Origin: Deltaproteobacteria bacterium
GTDB taxonomy: Bacteria; Desulfobacterota; Desulfobulbia; Desulfobulbales; Desulfurivibrionaceae
Direction: 5' to 3'
DNA length: 58,181 nt
Assembly (NCBI GenBank): GCA_021847425.1
Contig: JAJZRF010000011.1
Span: 1 to 58,181 of the forward strand
The notes under the pieces are model-generated. The model saw nothing but the letters and a program-made list of their open reading frames with translations. It was not told the DNA's origin and ran no database searches. Position numbers and translations under genes: made by a program. The first letter of the stretch is position 1; each line of letters begins with the position of its first letter. Shown here one piece after another: positions 33,174-41,907 of the stretch.

Positions 33174-33903
33174 GGTTATCAAGCTGCAGCAGAATCGTGT
33201 GGTGCAGACCGCGCCAAGCCTGGAAACGGAAGAGTTCCTCTCCTTCGAGGATTTCTGGCAGGTCAAGCCCGGCAGCGCTGCGGCCAAAGTGCTTGAAAAG
33301 AAGAGGTCTCCGCGGGAGATTGCCATGGAGGAAGCCGCGGAGATTCTCCGCCAAGCCGGAGAGCAGGCGGAAGCCCTCAGGGAGGAGGCCTATGCCGAGG
33401 GTCTGGCCAAGGGCGAGGCGGCAGGCAAGGCGGCAGGCTTGGCCCGGTATGAAAAGCAGGTGGAAGAGCTTGGGGCGCTGTTTACTGCCCTGGATGGGGA
33501 GCGGCAAGCGGTTCTCCGCCAGCATGAGGAGAGCATCCTGGCCCTGATCACCACCATGGTGGACCGGCTGGTGTACCACGAGGTTTCGGTGAATCCCCTG
33601 GTTATCCAGGCCTGTCTCAAAAAGGCCATGGAATTCGTGGTGGAAAACTCCACGGTGCGGATCCATCTGCATGGCGACGATTTTGGCCGGCTGAAAAAAG
33701 CAAGCCTGGAGAATTCCCGCCTGATCGAGGGCAAAAACCGGATTCAGCTTGTTGAAGACCCGAACATTGCCGTGGGCGGGTGTTTTTTGAAAACCGACTT
33801 CGGCGAGATCGACGCCACCCAGGAAAACTGCAAGGCCAGGCTGTATGCCGCGGTTGAGCAGGCCTTTTTCGCGGCTATTGCCGCGGATAACACAGAGAGG
33901 TAA
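33166..33903 (+). CDS. fliH: Flagellar assembly protein FliH
   Basis: A 245-residue regulator of the export ATPase. The middle is an Ala/Glu/Gly-rich helix with GxxxG-like spacing (EEAYAEGLAKGEAAGKAAGL), the FliH hallmark. The C-terminal domain (NPLVIQACLKKAMEFV, VEDPNIAVGGCFLKTDFGEIDA) matches FliH/HrpE/YscL. The start is a TTG with GAGGA upstream that overlaps the end of fliG, indicating coupled translation. Confidence 0.93.
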   Translation: MSKVIKLQQNRVVQTAPSLETEEFLSFEDFWQVKPGSAAAKVLEKKRSPREIAMEEAAEILRQAGEQAEALREEAYAEGLAKGEAAGKAAGLARYEKQVEELGALFTALDGERQAVLRQHEESILALITTMVDRLVYHEVSVNPLVIQACLKKAMEFVVENSTVRIHLHGDDFGRLKKASLENSRLIEGKNRIQLVEDPNIAVGGCFLKTDFGEIDATQENCKARLYAAVEQAFFAAIAADNTER

Positions 33904-33905
33904 AA

Positions 33906-33975
33906 AGGCTGAAGGCTGAAGTTTTTTAGTCTGTTACCTTCAGCCTTCAGCCTTCAGCCTAAGCACCTTCAGCCT
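33906..33975. repeat. fliH-fliI gap: 16-bp perfect hairpin and CTTCAGCC repeats
   Basis: AGGCTGAAGGCTGAAG (33906-33921) pairs perfectly with CTTCAGCCTTCAGCCT (33938-33953); the 16-base loop contains six T residues. Two more TTCAGCCT copies follow at 33953 and 33968. A smaller CATTAC/GTAATG stem lies just before fliI. The hairpin is strong enough to affect expression of fliI and downstream genes. Confidence 0.8.
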
Positions 33976-34001
33976 GAACCATTACAAATGGTAATGATTC
34001 C

Positions 34002-35327
34002 ATGAACCTTTCCCCCTGCCTTCAGGTTGCCCGGGATACCTCGCTGGTGAGCGTGGGCGGCCGGGTGAACCAGGTCATCGGCATGGTTCTGGAGAGCCTG
34101 GGGCCGGGGATTCCGGTGGGCAGCATCTGCGAGGTTTCGGTTTTCAAGGGCAAGGGCAAGATCCTGGCCGAGGTGGTTGGCTTTCGGGAAGGCAGGGTGC
34201 TGCTCATGCCCCTGGGCGAGATGCGCGGGGTTGAGCCGGGCAGCGCCATCCGATTGGTGGGCGGGCAGGCCGGGGTGGTGGTGGCCGAATCCCTGTTGGG
34301 CCGGGTTATCGACGGTCTGGGCAATCCCATGGACGGCAAGGGTCCCCTGCAGCCTGAGACCCAGTATCCGCTCTACGCCGAGCCCCTGAACCCCATGGAC
34401 CGGGAACGTATCCTTGAGCCGGTGGACGTTGGAGTGCGGGCGATCAACGGTCTGCTGACCCTGGGCAAGGGCCAGCGCATCGGGATTCTCGCCGGTTCCG
34501 GGGTGGGGAAGTCCACCTTGCTTGGCATGATTGCCAGGCATACGGCCGCCGATATCAGCGTCATCGCCCTGATCGGCGAGCGCGGCCGCGAGCTGAAGGA
34601 CTTTATCGAGCGGGATCTCGGCCCCGAGGGGCTGGCCCGTTCCGTGGTCGTGGTCGCCACCTCGGATCAGCCGCCCTTGGTGCGGATGCGCGGAGCCTAT
34701 CTTGCCACGGCCATCTCCGAGTTTTTCCGGGACAAAGGCCGCGACGTAATCCTGATGATGGATTCCGTCACCCGTTTCGCCATGTCCAGCCGCGAGGTCG
34801 GCTTGGCCATCGGCGAGCCGCCCACCTCGCGCGGTTATACCCCCTCCGTGTTCGGGCAACTTCCTAAATTGCTGGAACGGGCTGGAACCTGCATGGGCAA
34901 GGGAAGCATCACCGGCATCTACACGGTGCTGGTGGAGGGCGATGACATGAACGAGCCCATCGCCGATGCGGTGCGGTCCATTGTGGACGGCCATATTATC
35001 TTGAGCCGGGATCTGGCGAGCCAGGGACATTACCCCTCCATCGAGGTCATGGGCAGCATCAGCCGGTGCATGAGCGATGTGGTTCCCAAGGATCAGGTGC
35101 GCGTCGCCCATAAATTCCTGGAGGTCATGTCCACCTACCGCCGTTCGGAAGATCTGATCAATATCGGTGCCTATGCCAAGGGCAGCAATCCGAAAATCGA
35201 CAATGCCATTGCCATGATCGACCAGTTGAACGGCTATCTCAAGCAGCCGGTGGAAGAAAAGGTCTCCTTTAGCGAAAGCGCCCAACAGTTGGCAGCGATT
35301 TTTGCCGCGGACGGCACGGGTGTTTAG
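34002..35327 (+). CDS. fliI: Flagellum-specific export ATPase FliI
   Basis: A 441-residue F1-beta-like ATPase with Walker A GSGVGKSTLLG, ALIGERGRELKDFIE, the Walker B strand DVILMMDSVTRFAMSSREVGLAIGEPPTSRGYTPSVF, and the C-terminal export domain. It powers substrate delivery to the flagellar export gate and is regulated by FliH. The conserved ATP-site Arg and Glu residues are in place. Confidence 0.97.
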   Translation: MNLSPCLQVARDTSLVSVGGRVNQVIGMVLESLGPGIPVGSICEVSVFKGKGKILAEVVGFREGRVLLMPLGEMRGVEPGSAIRLVGGQAGVVVAESLLGRVIDGLGNPMDGKGPLQPETQYPLYAEPLNPMDRERILEPVDVGVRAINGLLTLGKGQRIGILAGSGVGKSTLLGMIARHTAADISVIALIGERGRELKDFIERDLGPEGLARSVVVVATSDQPPLVRMRGAYLATAISEFFRDKGRDVILMMDSVTRFAMSSREVGLAIGEPPTSRGYTPSVFGQLPKLLERAGTCMGKGSITGIYTVLVEGDDMNEPIADAVRSIVDGHIILSRDLASQGHYPSIEVMGSISRCMSDVVPKDQVRVAHKFLEVMSTYRRSEDLINIGAYAKGSNPKIDNAIAMIDQLNGYLKQPVEEKVSFSESAQQLAAIFAADGTGV

Positions 35328-35351
35328 GGCAAGGCCCACTGAGAGGATGTA

Positions 35352-35801
35352 ATGGCCTATCATTTCAAGCTGGAAACGGTTCTCGGGCTGCGGCGGAATC
35401 TGGAGGAGCTTGCCCAGCAGAAGCTGGCCCGGGAACTCACGCTGCTTGAGGAGCATACGCTGCGGCTTGCCGCGTTGAGGCAGCAGCGGCTGGAATTGAT
35501 TGCCGAGTTTGAAGAAGAAAAGAACCGGCAGATGTTGGCCCCTGTTTTTGCTTTTTATATGGAAGGTATTTTCCGCAAGGAGCAGGCGATCGAGGCCGGG
35601 CGTGCTCTGGTGGAAGCTCAGCAGGAGGCAGTTTCCCAAGCCAGGAGAGAGCTGACCGGCAGGGTGCAGGATAAAAAGGTCATGGAAAAGGCCAGGGAGC
35701 GGGATTACCAGAAATTTCTGCTGGCCGGCTTGAAGAAAGAGCAGAATGAGGCGGACGAGCAGATGATGCTTCGTTTTGGCCGCAAAGGGAATCTCCATTG
35801 A
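35352..35801 (+). CDS. fliJ: Flagellar export protein FliJ
   Basis: A 149-residue, almost entirely coiled-coil protein beginning MAYHFKLETVLGLRRNLEELAQQKL, typical of FliJ. It sits in the centre of the FliI ring as a rotor-like stalk and chaperone escort. The sequence is variable in the family; the gene order and the N-terminus make the call. Confidence 0.88.
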   Translation: MAYHFKLETVLGLRRNLEELAQQKLARELTLLEEHTLRLAALRQQRLELIAEFEEEKNRQMLAPVFAFYMEGIFRKEQAIEAGRALVEAQQEAVSQARRELTGRVQDKKVMEKARERDYQKFLLAGLKKEQNEADEQMMLRFGRKGNLH

Positions 35802-36337
35802 GCAGGGACGGCACCCCCAAGGATAGCCTCCCGGATGAGACCATGGGAAAAAACAACCGGAAGTACGTTGTCTTCATTCTGATCGTGCTGTTGGCCTTGG
35901 CGGTGACTATCCCCGCCTTTACCGAGGAGAAACCCCCGGTCAGGCTCACACCCCAGGAAATTTCCGTCTCCGCCAGCCTGAAGGAGCGTGAAGACGCGGT
36001 GGCCGCAAAGGAAAAAGCCTTGGCGGAGAAGGAGAAGGAAGTCACCGCTCTGGCCAAGGAAGTGGATGAGAAATACACCAAGCTCAATGCCCAGCAGGAA
36101 GAAGTCAAGGGCCAGCTTGGCGGGGCGGTTAAGGGCAAGGATCAGCAGTTTAAAAATTTGATCAAGATTTACAGCGCCATGAGCCCGTCCAAGGTGGCTC
36201 CCCTGCTTGACAAGATGGAGGATATCGAAGCGGCGGAAATCCTGAGAGCCATGAAGACTGACGCGGTGGCGAAGATCCTGCCCAAGCTTGGGCAGGACAA
36301 GGCGGTACGGGTGAGCAGGCTTCTTGGGTTGCCCTGA
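35798..36337 (+). CDS. MotE-like flagellar protein (MgtE_N domain)
   Basis: Up to 179 residues with one membrane helix (YVVFILIVLLALAVTIPAF), a coiled coil of about 70 residues (KEREDAVAAKEKALAEKEKEVTALAKEV) and a C-terminal MgtE_N-like domain (YSAMSPSKVAPLLDKMEDIEAAEILRAM). This is the architecture of MotE, a periplasmic chaperone of MotC studied in Sinorhizobium; in deltaproteobacteria the gene after fliJ often has it. The start is either a TTG overlapping the fliJ stop by 4 bases or an ATG at 35843 that begins the signal-anchor more naturally. Confidence 0.78.
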   Translation: MSRDGTPKDSLPDETMGKNNRKYVVFILIVLLALAVTIPAFTEEKPPVRLTPQEISVSASLKEREDAVAAKEKALAEKEKEVTALAKEVDEKYTKLNAQQEEVKGQLGGAVKGKDQQFKNLIKIYSAMSPSKVAPLLDKMEDIEAAEILRAMKTDAVAKILPKLGQDKAVRVSRLLGLP

Positions 36338-36364
36338 GTAATGTTGTTCGGTCTTGATTTTTTT

Positions 36365-36399
36365 AGCCCCTTCGGTGTTTAGCCGGAGGGGCTTTTTTT
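36365..36399 (+). terminator. Rho-independent terminator ending the flgB operon
   Basis: An 11-bp stem (AGCCCCTTCGG with CCGGAGGGGCT, one G-U pair) and a 7-base loop are followed by seven T residues. Confidence 0.93.
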
Positions 36400-36639
36400 G
36401 TTTGGATTCCGGTCGTCCCCGCCGTTGCGTTATTTTTTCATGGCCCTGCCTGTCAACTCTCGGCAATTCTTGCCCGGTTCCGGTTCCCCATCCCTCCGTC
36501 TGTTTTTTTGTGGAGGAATTCTTTTCCTCTCTTGCGTCTCGGGCGGGTTATTGTTGGGAAGTGTCTCTGGTTGCTACTGCATTGTAACTCATTGTTTATC
36601 CATTGTTGTCATGATTTTTGAGTCGCGTGATTTATGGCG
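36400..36639. other. Gap between terminator and second sigma-54 promoter
   Basis: No gene is supported; short open frames here are T-rich and lack ribosome-binding sites. Space for activator binding sites upstream of the sigma-54 promoter is the likely use. Confidence 0.4.
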
Positions 36640-36655
36640 TGGCACACCTTTTGCT
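36640..36655 (+). promoter_or_regulatory. Sigma-54 promoter for fliK-flgD-flgE
   Basis: TGGCAC-N5-TTGCT is a near-perfect sigma-54 promoter, with GG (36641-36642) and GC (36653-36654) separated by exactly 10 bases. It lies about 75 bases upstream of the fliK start and directly after the previous operon's terminator, so hook genes form a separate sigma-54 unit. Confidence 0.93.
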
Positions 36656-36728
36656 TTGGCTGATTGGCAAGCGCACTCCAGCCGGGGGTGATGAAGGAGA
36701 AGATTAAATTTACCGCGAGGAGTTTTTA

Positions 36729-38522
36729 GTGGACGCACTCATGCTTCCCATTGTGCAGGCTTCCAGGGTGATGACGGCGGGTGAGCTGAAAAGCCCCGTT
36801 GACCAGAACACCGGGTCGAACTTTTCCGATTACATGGAAAAGAAGATAACCACGGAACGCCAGGCCCAGAACAATCTTCTCGGTGTGCAAAAAAATAAGC
36901 CTGCCGCCCCAGCTTCAGCGGCAGACACGAAGGCGTCCGACGCCGCTTCCGAACAGAAGAAAAAGGATAACCCGGCAACCGACATTGCCGCCCTGCTGGG
37001 GCAGTTTGTCCAGACTTTTCAGCAGGCGGCCAGCGACCAAAAGCCAGGGCCGGGACAATGGTCATTTTCAGCGTCTGATCAGCAGCTTCTCCAGAAGATG
37101 GCCAAGGATGCAGGCATGAACGATAATGAGCTGACCGCGCTCATGGAACAATTGAAGAACCAGGGCGGCAAGATCTCTCTTTCCGATCTTCTTGCCGCAT
37201 TCTCCCATCATTTCCAGACCTTGCAGACCGCGGTTCCCGTAACCGCGCCGGAAACAGATCTGCCTCTTCTCCAGAATTTTCTCGAGCGTCTCGGCGTGTC
37301 GGTCCCCGAGGTGAGCAAAATCAGCGAGGCGGCGGTGCGTGGGGATAGCACCATTGATCTGCAGAAACTTCTCGACGGGCTGCAGGGGGTGTCTGGGCAG
37401 GGAGTTACCGCCCTTTCCGCCGTTGAATCCGAACAGCTGCAGAATTTTCTTGCCAACGCCGGAGTTTCCCAGCAACTGCAGCGCGCCCTGTTGCCCGAAC
37501 GTCTGCCGGTTATCGAAGGTCTTGTCCAGAGCGGGCCGCCGGTGACGCTCACCATGGACCGGCTGAAAGAGATGCTGGCGCAGGGGATTCAAGAAATCAA
37601 TGCCAACAGAGTGCAGGCGGCCCCGCTCCCTTTTCTCAAGGATCTTCAGCAGGTCTTGGCCAAGTCCGGTTTTGAAGCCACGGGGCCGAGCCTCTCTCCC
37701 GCAGTCCAGGGTTCGTTGGCTGCTGTTTTTGAAAAGCTCATGCAAACCGTTGATCTTGCCAAGGTCAAGGTGCAGCAAGGAATCAAAGACCAGCAGGCCG
37801 AAGCGGGAATGGCGAAGAAAGACTTGGGGCAATGGCTGGAGAGCGTTGCCAAGAAAGAAGGCGGAGCTGCCTTTGGAAATCCGGGCGCCGAACAGTCCCC
37901 CTTCGAGGGTAAGGATGCTCTTGTGGCTGGCGCATCGGCCAATGAAACAGGAATCGTTAAGAATATGGTCGCCGAAAACGGCGGCTTCTTGCAAGCCTCG
38001 GCCGCTGCGGCAACTGCGGCAGCCGGCACGGCAACAGCCGTTTCAAGCCAGCCGGCAACACCTCTGCTGAATATTCCTAATATGCCCCAAGCCCTCCAGC
38101 AGCAGACTTTTGCCCAGCTTTCCCAGGGGGTCTTGGACGGCCTGAACAATCAGGAGCATCATCTGGTCCTCAAGCTCTATCCCAAGGAATTGGGCGAGGT
38201 CAGGGTAGAGATGAGCGTGCGCGATAATCAGGTGGCCCTTTCCTTCAGCATGGAAAATTCCAGGGTGAAGGAGATTCTGGAGAAGAACCTGGATCAGTTT
38301 AAGCAAAATATGGAAAAACAGGGTTTTGCCCTTGGACAATGCAATGTGTCACTGAACAAGAACAATGACAGCAACGAATCCTGGCAGCAGTATCAAGCTG
38401 ATTTGCTGGAAAAGGGAACGGGTCAGCGCCGGACAATCCCGGCATCCCGCCCCGAGGATATTTTCTACCAGCGGGTCCAGCCAGGAAATGGCCGTGAAAG
38501 CGGCGTCGATCTGTTTGCCTGA
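36729..38522 (+). CDS. fliK: Flagellar hook-length control protein FliK
   Basis: A 597-residue protein. The long N-terminal part is Ala/Gln-rich and variable, as expected of the molecular ruler. The C-terminal Flg_hook domain is clear (HHLVLKLYPKELGEVRVEMSV...FSMENSRVKEILEKNLDQFKQ). It senses hook length and switches export specificity. It begins with a GTG preceded by GAGGAG; an ATG four codons later is the alternative. It is followed by flgD. Confidence 0.92.
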   Translation: MDALMLPIVQASRVMTAGELKSPVDQNTGSNFSDYMEKKITTERQAQNNLLGVQKNKPAAPASAADTKASDAASEQKKKDNPATDIAALLGQFVQTFQQAASDQKPGPGQWSFSASDQQLLQKMAKDAGMNDNELTALMEQLKNQGGKISLSDLLAAFSHHFQTLQTAVPVTAPETDLPLLQNFLERLGVSVPEVSKISEAAVRGDSTIDLQKLLDGLQGVSGQGVTALSAVESEQLQNFLANAGVSQQLQRALLPERLPVIEGLVQSGPPVTLTMDRLKEMLAQGIQEINANRVQAAPLPFLKDLQQVLAKSGFEATGPSLSPAVQGSLAAVFEKLMQTVDLAKVKVQQGIKDQQAEAGMAKKDLGQWLESVAKKEGGAAFGNPGAEQSPFEGKDALVAGASANETGIVKNMVAENGGFLQASAAAATAAAGTATAVSSQPATPLLNIPNMPQALQQQTFAQLSQGVLDGLNNQEHHLVLKLYPKELGEVRVEMSVRDNQVALSFSMENSRVKEILEKNLDQFKQNMEKQGFALGQCNVSLNKNNDSNESWQQYQADLLEKGTGQRRTIPASRPEDIFYQRVQPGNGRESGVDLFA

Positions 38523-38543
38523 TAACGAGAGAGGAAAAAAACC

Positions 38544-39212
38544 ATGACTACCACCGCAAGCACCGCCTCGACCACCGCGAGCACCAGCACAACCCCGGCC
38601 ATGAAGACGGTGGGGAAGAATACCCTGGATCGCAACGACTTCATGAAGTTGTTCATTACCCAGATGCAGAATCAGGATCCGCTGGAGCCCATGAAGGGCA
38701 CGGACATGGCTACGCAGCTCGCCCAGTTTTCCACCCTTGATTCCATGCAGAACATGTCCAACAGCATGGATCAACTGCTTAATTATCAGACCTCACAGAA
38801 CAATCTTCAGCTCCTGAGTCTGATTGGCAAAACCGTGCAGGGGAAAGGAAGCAGCATGGGCGTGCTAAATGGCGCGGTCACGCCCACCCAGTACACCCTG
38901 GCGAACACCGCCGATTCCTGCCAGGTGAATATTTATAACGCGGCCGGGACCATGGTGGACTCCATGGACCTGGGCCCTGCTTCCTCCGGGGTTCATGATT
39001 TGAGCTGGGATGGGAAAATGCCCAACGGCACTGTTGTTCCCGATGGCGAGTACACATACACCGTGACCGCCATGAGCAACGGGCAGCAAGTGAATGTCGA
39101 TTACCGGACAACCGGTCAGGTTACCGGCGTGAATTTCAGCGGCAGCCAGGCGCAGGTCACGGTGGATAATTCAGTAGCCATGAATGTTGCCGATATCCTG
39201 GCGGTGAAGTGA
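38544..39212 (+). CDS. flgD: Flagellar hook capping protein FlgD
   Basis: A 222-residue hook scaffold with the FlgD N-terminal motif (DRNDFMKLFITQMQNQDPLEPMKGTDMATQLAQF) and the C-terminal FlgD Ig/tudor-like domain (VHDLSWDGKMPNGTVVPDGEYTYTV). The first 20 residues are a Thr/Ala/Ser low-complexity leader. GAGAGGAAAAAA precedes the ATG. Confidence 0.95.
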   Translation: MTTTASTASTTASTSTTPAMKTVGKNTLDRNDFMKLFITQMQNQDPLEPMKGTDMATQLAQFSTLDSMQNMSNSMDQLLNYQTSQNNLQLLSLIGKTVQGKGSSMGVLNGAVTPTQYTLANTADSCQVNIYNAAGTMVDSMDLGPASSGVHDLSWDGKMPNGTVVPDGEYTYTVTAMSNGQQVNVDYRTTGQVTGVNFSGSQAQVTVDNSVAMNVADILAVK

Positions 39213-39249
39213 GACCAGGGAAAGGATGACGGTCTCGTAACAAAGCGCC

Positions 39250-39271
39250 CTTCGGCCTGAGCTTGTCGAAG
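39250..39271. repeat. Dispersed short repeat with CTTCG/CGAAG hairpin
   Basis: Sequence of the type TTCGGCCTGAGCTTGTCGAA, whose CCTGAGCTTGTCGAAG core I recognise as a very widespread intergenic repeat in proteobacteria. It sits in the 109-base gap between flgD and flgE, just ahead of the flgE ribosome-binding site, and may fold into a small stem. Confidence 0.65.
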
Positions 39272-39321
39272 CACATGGATTGCAACAAAAAAATACAGAG
39301 CAAGGAAACAGGAGGAAGGAT

Positions 39322-41745
39322 ATGGGTGTCTCGAGTTCGTTGTACGCAAGCATCAGTGGTCTCAACACCATGGGCAACGCCATGAGCGTTATGGGTGATA
39401 ACGTTTCCAACGTGAACACCATTGCCTTCAAGTCGAGCCTGGCCACCTTCCAGGATGTCCTCTCCCAGAGTGTTGCCACCGCGGCGGGCACTGCCCAGGT
39501 CGGGCGCGGTGTGACCTTGACCAACATTAACGGCGTCTTTGCCCAGGGCTCGTTTCAGTCCACCTCTTCCCCCACCGACCTGGCCATCGGCGGCCAGGGT
39601 TTTTTCATGCTGCGGGCCGTGGGCAGCGCCGCGGCGGACATGTACACCCGGGCCGGGCAATTCGGTTTTGACAAGGATGGCAATCTGGTCAATCCCACCG
39701 GCAATTTTGTCCAAGGCTGGACCTTGAACTCCACCACCGGCCAGAAGCAGGGCGCCATCGGCGACATCAATATTGGCAAGACCACTCCGCCGGTGCAGAC
39801 CTCCAGTGTTCAGGTCATCGCCAATCTTGATTCCAGCGTGCCAAACGAGGTAACCTTGAATCCCTTGTATGACGCCTGGAACGGCACCAACGTCACGCAG
39901 CCGGTGCCCGCCGCCCCCATTGATTCCACGGCCTACAGCTACACCACTGCCCTCAAGGCCTATGATTCCGTGGGCGCGAGCCACGATCTCACCGTGTATT
40001 TCGCCCGCACCACCAATGATAATCAGTGGCAGTATCTGGTAACCTGTAATCCCAACGAAGACCATCGCGTGCTGAGCACCGGCCGGGATCCTGTTACCGG
40101 CGCCCTGAATGGCACCCCTGACGTAGCCTCGGTCTATACGCCGGACACCACCTACAACGATTTGACCCAGAAGGGGGCCGGGGCTCTGCAATATGGGGTG
40201 ATTGATTTTTCCACCTCCGGCGCCATCAGCAATATATCGGCATACGACGTGCCGCCCGACGGGAAGGTGGACCCGGCCCAAAACACCAATCGCCTTACCC
40301 TGAGCAATACGGACTCGTACTACTCCTTTGCCGTGAATTTCACCGGGGATAAAACCAATCAAAAGATCGCCCTGAATCTCGGCGCCAAGTACAGCGGTCA
40401 GCCCGCTGCGGTCCCCCAGGTTCTGGTCACCGACGGCGCCGCCTATGCCACCACCGGAACCTCAACGCCCATCAACAAGGAAACCCTGTGGAGCTCGGTG
40501 TACGACAATACCGGAACAAAGGTTGATACGACGACACCCGCTGTGGTCAGTTTCGGTGGGTACAAGCATGATGGAACCTATGTGGACCCTACCTTGGCCG
40601 CGAATCAATATACCTTGACTGCCACCGGAAAGGTGCAGGATTTGCTGGATAAAATAAATGCCGCCTTTGGTTGTACCTGCACCATCGACGCCGCCGGCCA
40701 TATCAAAATGACCGATGGCATTGGCGGACCAAGCGGTCTGGCTGTAACCACCTTCGGGTTTTCAGTTGCGCCGAACCCCTTTGGCGCCACCACTGCCGCC
40801 ACCAATGCCTTCAACATCATTACCTCCAAACGGCAGGTGGTCTCCACGGCTCGGGCTGTGACCACTGCCGGGGGCACAACACCGATCCAGGGCAACACGG
40901 CCTTGACCAGTGTGTACGACTCAGCATCGAAGAATTTTCTCATCGGGGATTCTATAGTTTTTGCCGGAACGCGCGGAGACAACGTCGCTGTGAGTGCGAC
41001 CTTTAAGGTGGGTACCAGCTATGGCTCGCCGTTGACTGCACCCAATAATCCTCCCACCATGCAGGATCTGCTTACCTGGCTGAAGACGCAGTTTCATGCC
41101 GAGGCGTCCGTCGATGGCGCGGGCCGCCTGGTGCTCACCGACGAAAAGGCCAATGTTGTGGGGGGGTATCAAAGTGCCTTGGCGCTCACGTCTATCACGC
41201 CAGGAGCTTCAGGCGCTGCTCCTTTTGGCGCAGGCCCATTTACCAAGATTCTCGCTGACACCACCACTGCGGATGGCAGCCAGGCCGGGGGACTGGACAG
41301 CATCGGTTTCACCACCGAGGCGTTGTCCACAACCCAGTACGCCAACAGCTCTACCACCATCTTCCAGAATCAGAATGGCTTTGCCGCGGGCTTTCTGCAA
41401 TCGGTTTCCGTGGACACCAGCGGGGTCATTACCGGCAACTACTCCAACGGGCAGGTGCTGCAAAAGGCCCAGGTGGCCCTGGCCAGCTTCAACAACCTGG
41501 CAGGGCTGAAAAAGGAGGGCGGCAACGTGTTCCGGGAAACCACCGCTTCCGGCGCGCCGGTAACGGGGGCGCCCGGCACCAACGGCCTGGGTTCCATTTC
41601 CCCAAACTCGCTGGAGCAGTCCAACGTGGATCTTGGCACGGAGTTCGTCAACCTGATCACCACCCAGCGCGGCTTCGAGGCCAACTCCAAGGTTATCACC
41701 ACCACCGACAGCATGATGCAGACCCTGATCAACATCATCCGGTAA
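39322..41745 (+). CDS. flgE: Flagellar hook protein FlgE (long form)
   Basis: An 807-residue hook subunit. The N-terminus (SLYASISGLNTMGNAMSVMGDNVSNVNTIAFKS) and C-terminus (NSLEQSNVDLGTEFVNLITTQRGFEANSKVITTTDSMMQTLINIIR) match FlgE. At about twice the length of enterobacterial FlgE (about 400), it has an expanded Gly/Thr/Ala-rich central part that would form extra surface domains. Repeated segments such as TTAGGTTPIQGNTALTSVYD and TSTPINKETLWSSVYD point to internal duplication. GGAGGAAGG precedes the ATG. Confidence 0.95.
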   Translation: MGVSSSLYASISGLNTMGNAMSVMGDNVSNVNTIAFKSSLATFQDVLSQSVATAAGTAQVGRGVTLTNINGVFAQGSFQSTSSPTDLAIGGQGFFMLRAVGSAAADMYTRAGQFGFDKDGNLVNPTGNFVQGWTLNSTTGQKQGAIGDINIGKTTPPVQTSSVQVIANLDSSVPNEVTLNPLYDAWNGTNVTQPVPAAPIDSTAYSYTTALKAYDSVGASHDLTVYFARTTNDNQWQYLVTCNPNEDHRVLSTGRDPVTGALNGTPDVASVYTPDTTYNDLTQKGAGALQYGVIDFSTSGAISNISAYDVPPDGKVDPAQNTNRLTLSNTDSYYSFAVNFTGDKTNQKIALNLGAKYSGQPAAVPQVLVTDGAAYATTGTSTPINKETLWSSVYDNTGTKVDTTTPAVVSFGGYKHDGTYVDPTLAANQYTLTATGKVQDLLDKINAAFGCTCTIDAAGHIKMTDGIGGPSGLAVTTFGFSVAPNPFGATTAATNAFNIITSKRQVVSTARAVTTAGGTTPIQGNTALTSVYDSASKNFLIGDSIVFAGTRGDNVAVSATFKVGTSYGSPLTAPNNPPTMQDLLTWLKTQFHAEASVDGAGRLVLTDEKANVVGGYQSALALTSITPGASGAAPFGAGPFTKILADTTTADGSQAGGLDSIGFTTEALSTTQYANSSTTIFQNQNGFAAGFLQSVSVDTSGVITGNYSNGQVLQKAQVALASFNNLAGLKKEGGNVFRETTASGAPVTGAPGTNGLGSISPNSLEQSNVDLGTEFVNLITTQRGFEANSKVITTTDSMMQTLINIIR

Positions 41746-41788
41746 GCCGTTGATCGGCAGCAGCGCCGCTTACGCTGCTGCTAACGGC
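41746..41788 (+). terminator. Long hairpin after flgE
   Basis: GCCGTT/AACGGC and GCAGCAGCG/CGCTGCTGC form a stacked stem immediately after the flgE stop, without a T-tract. It is probably a stabilising 3' stem ahead of the real terminator. Confidence 0.6.
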
Positions 41789-41822
41789 CCCAAGCTATCT
41801 CAGTCCAGGTCTCCTGTATGAT

Positions 41823-41861
41823 CCGGCGGTTCGGAAGATGTTTCCGGGCCGCCGGTTTTTT
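41823..41861 (+). terminator. Rho-independent terminator of the hook operon
   Basis: CCGGCGG (41823-41829) pairs with CCGCCGG (41849-41855) and a TCGGAA/TTCCGG inner stem. Six T residues follow directly. Confidence 0.88.
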
Positions 41862-41907
41862 GTTGGCGCTCCAAGAAAGACCGGGTTTGAGACGGCAGGG
41901 AGAAAGA

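Noticed and set aside
33969..35798. 600-codon minus-strand frame opposite fliI and fliJ
   Set aside because: Shadow of fliI, which is intact and highly conserved.
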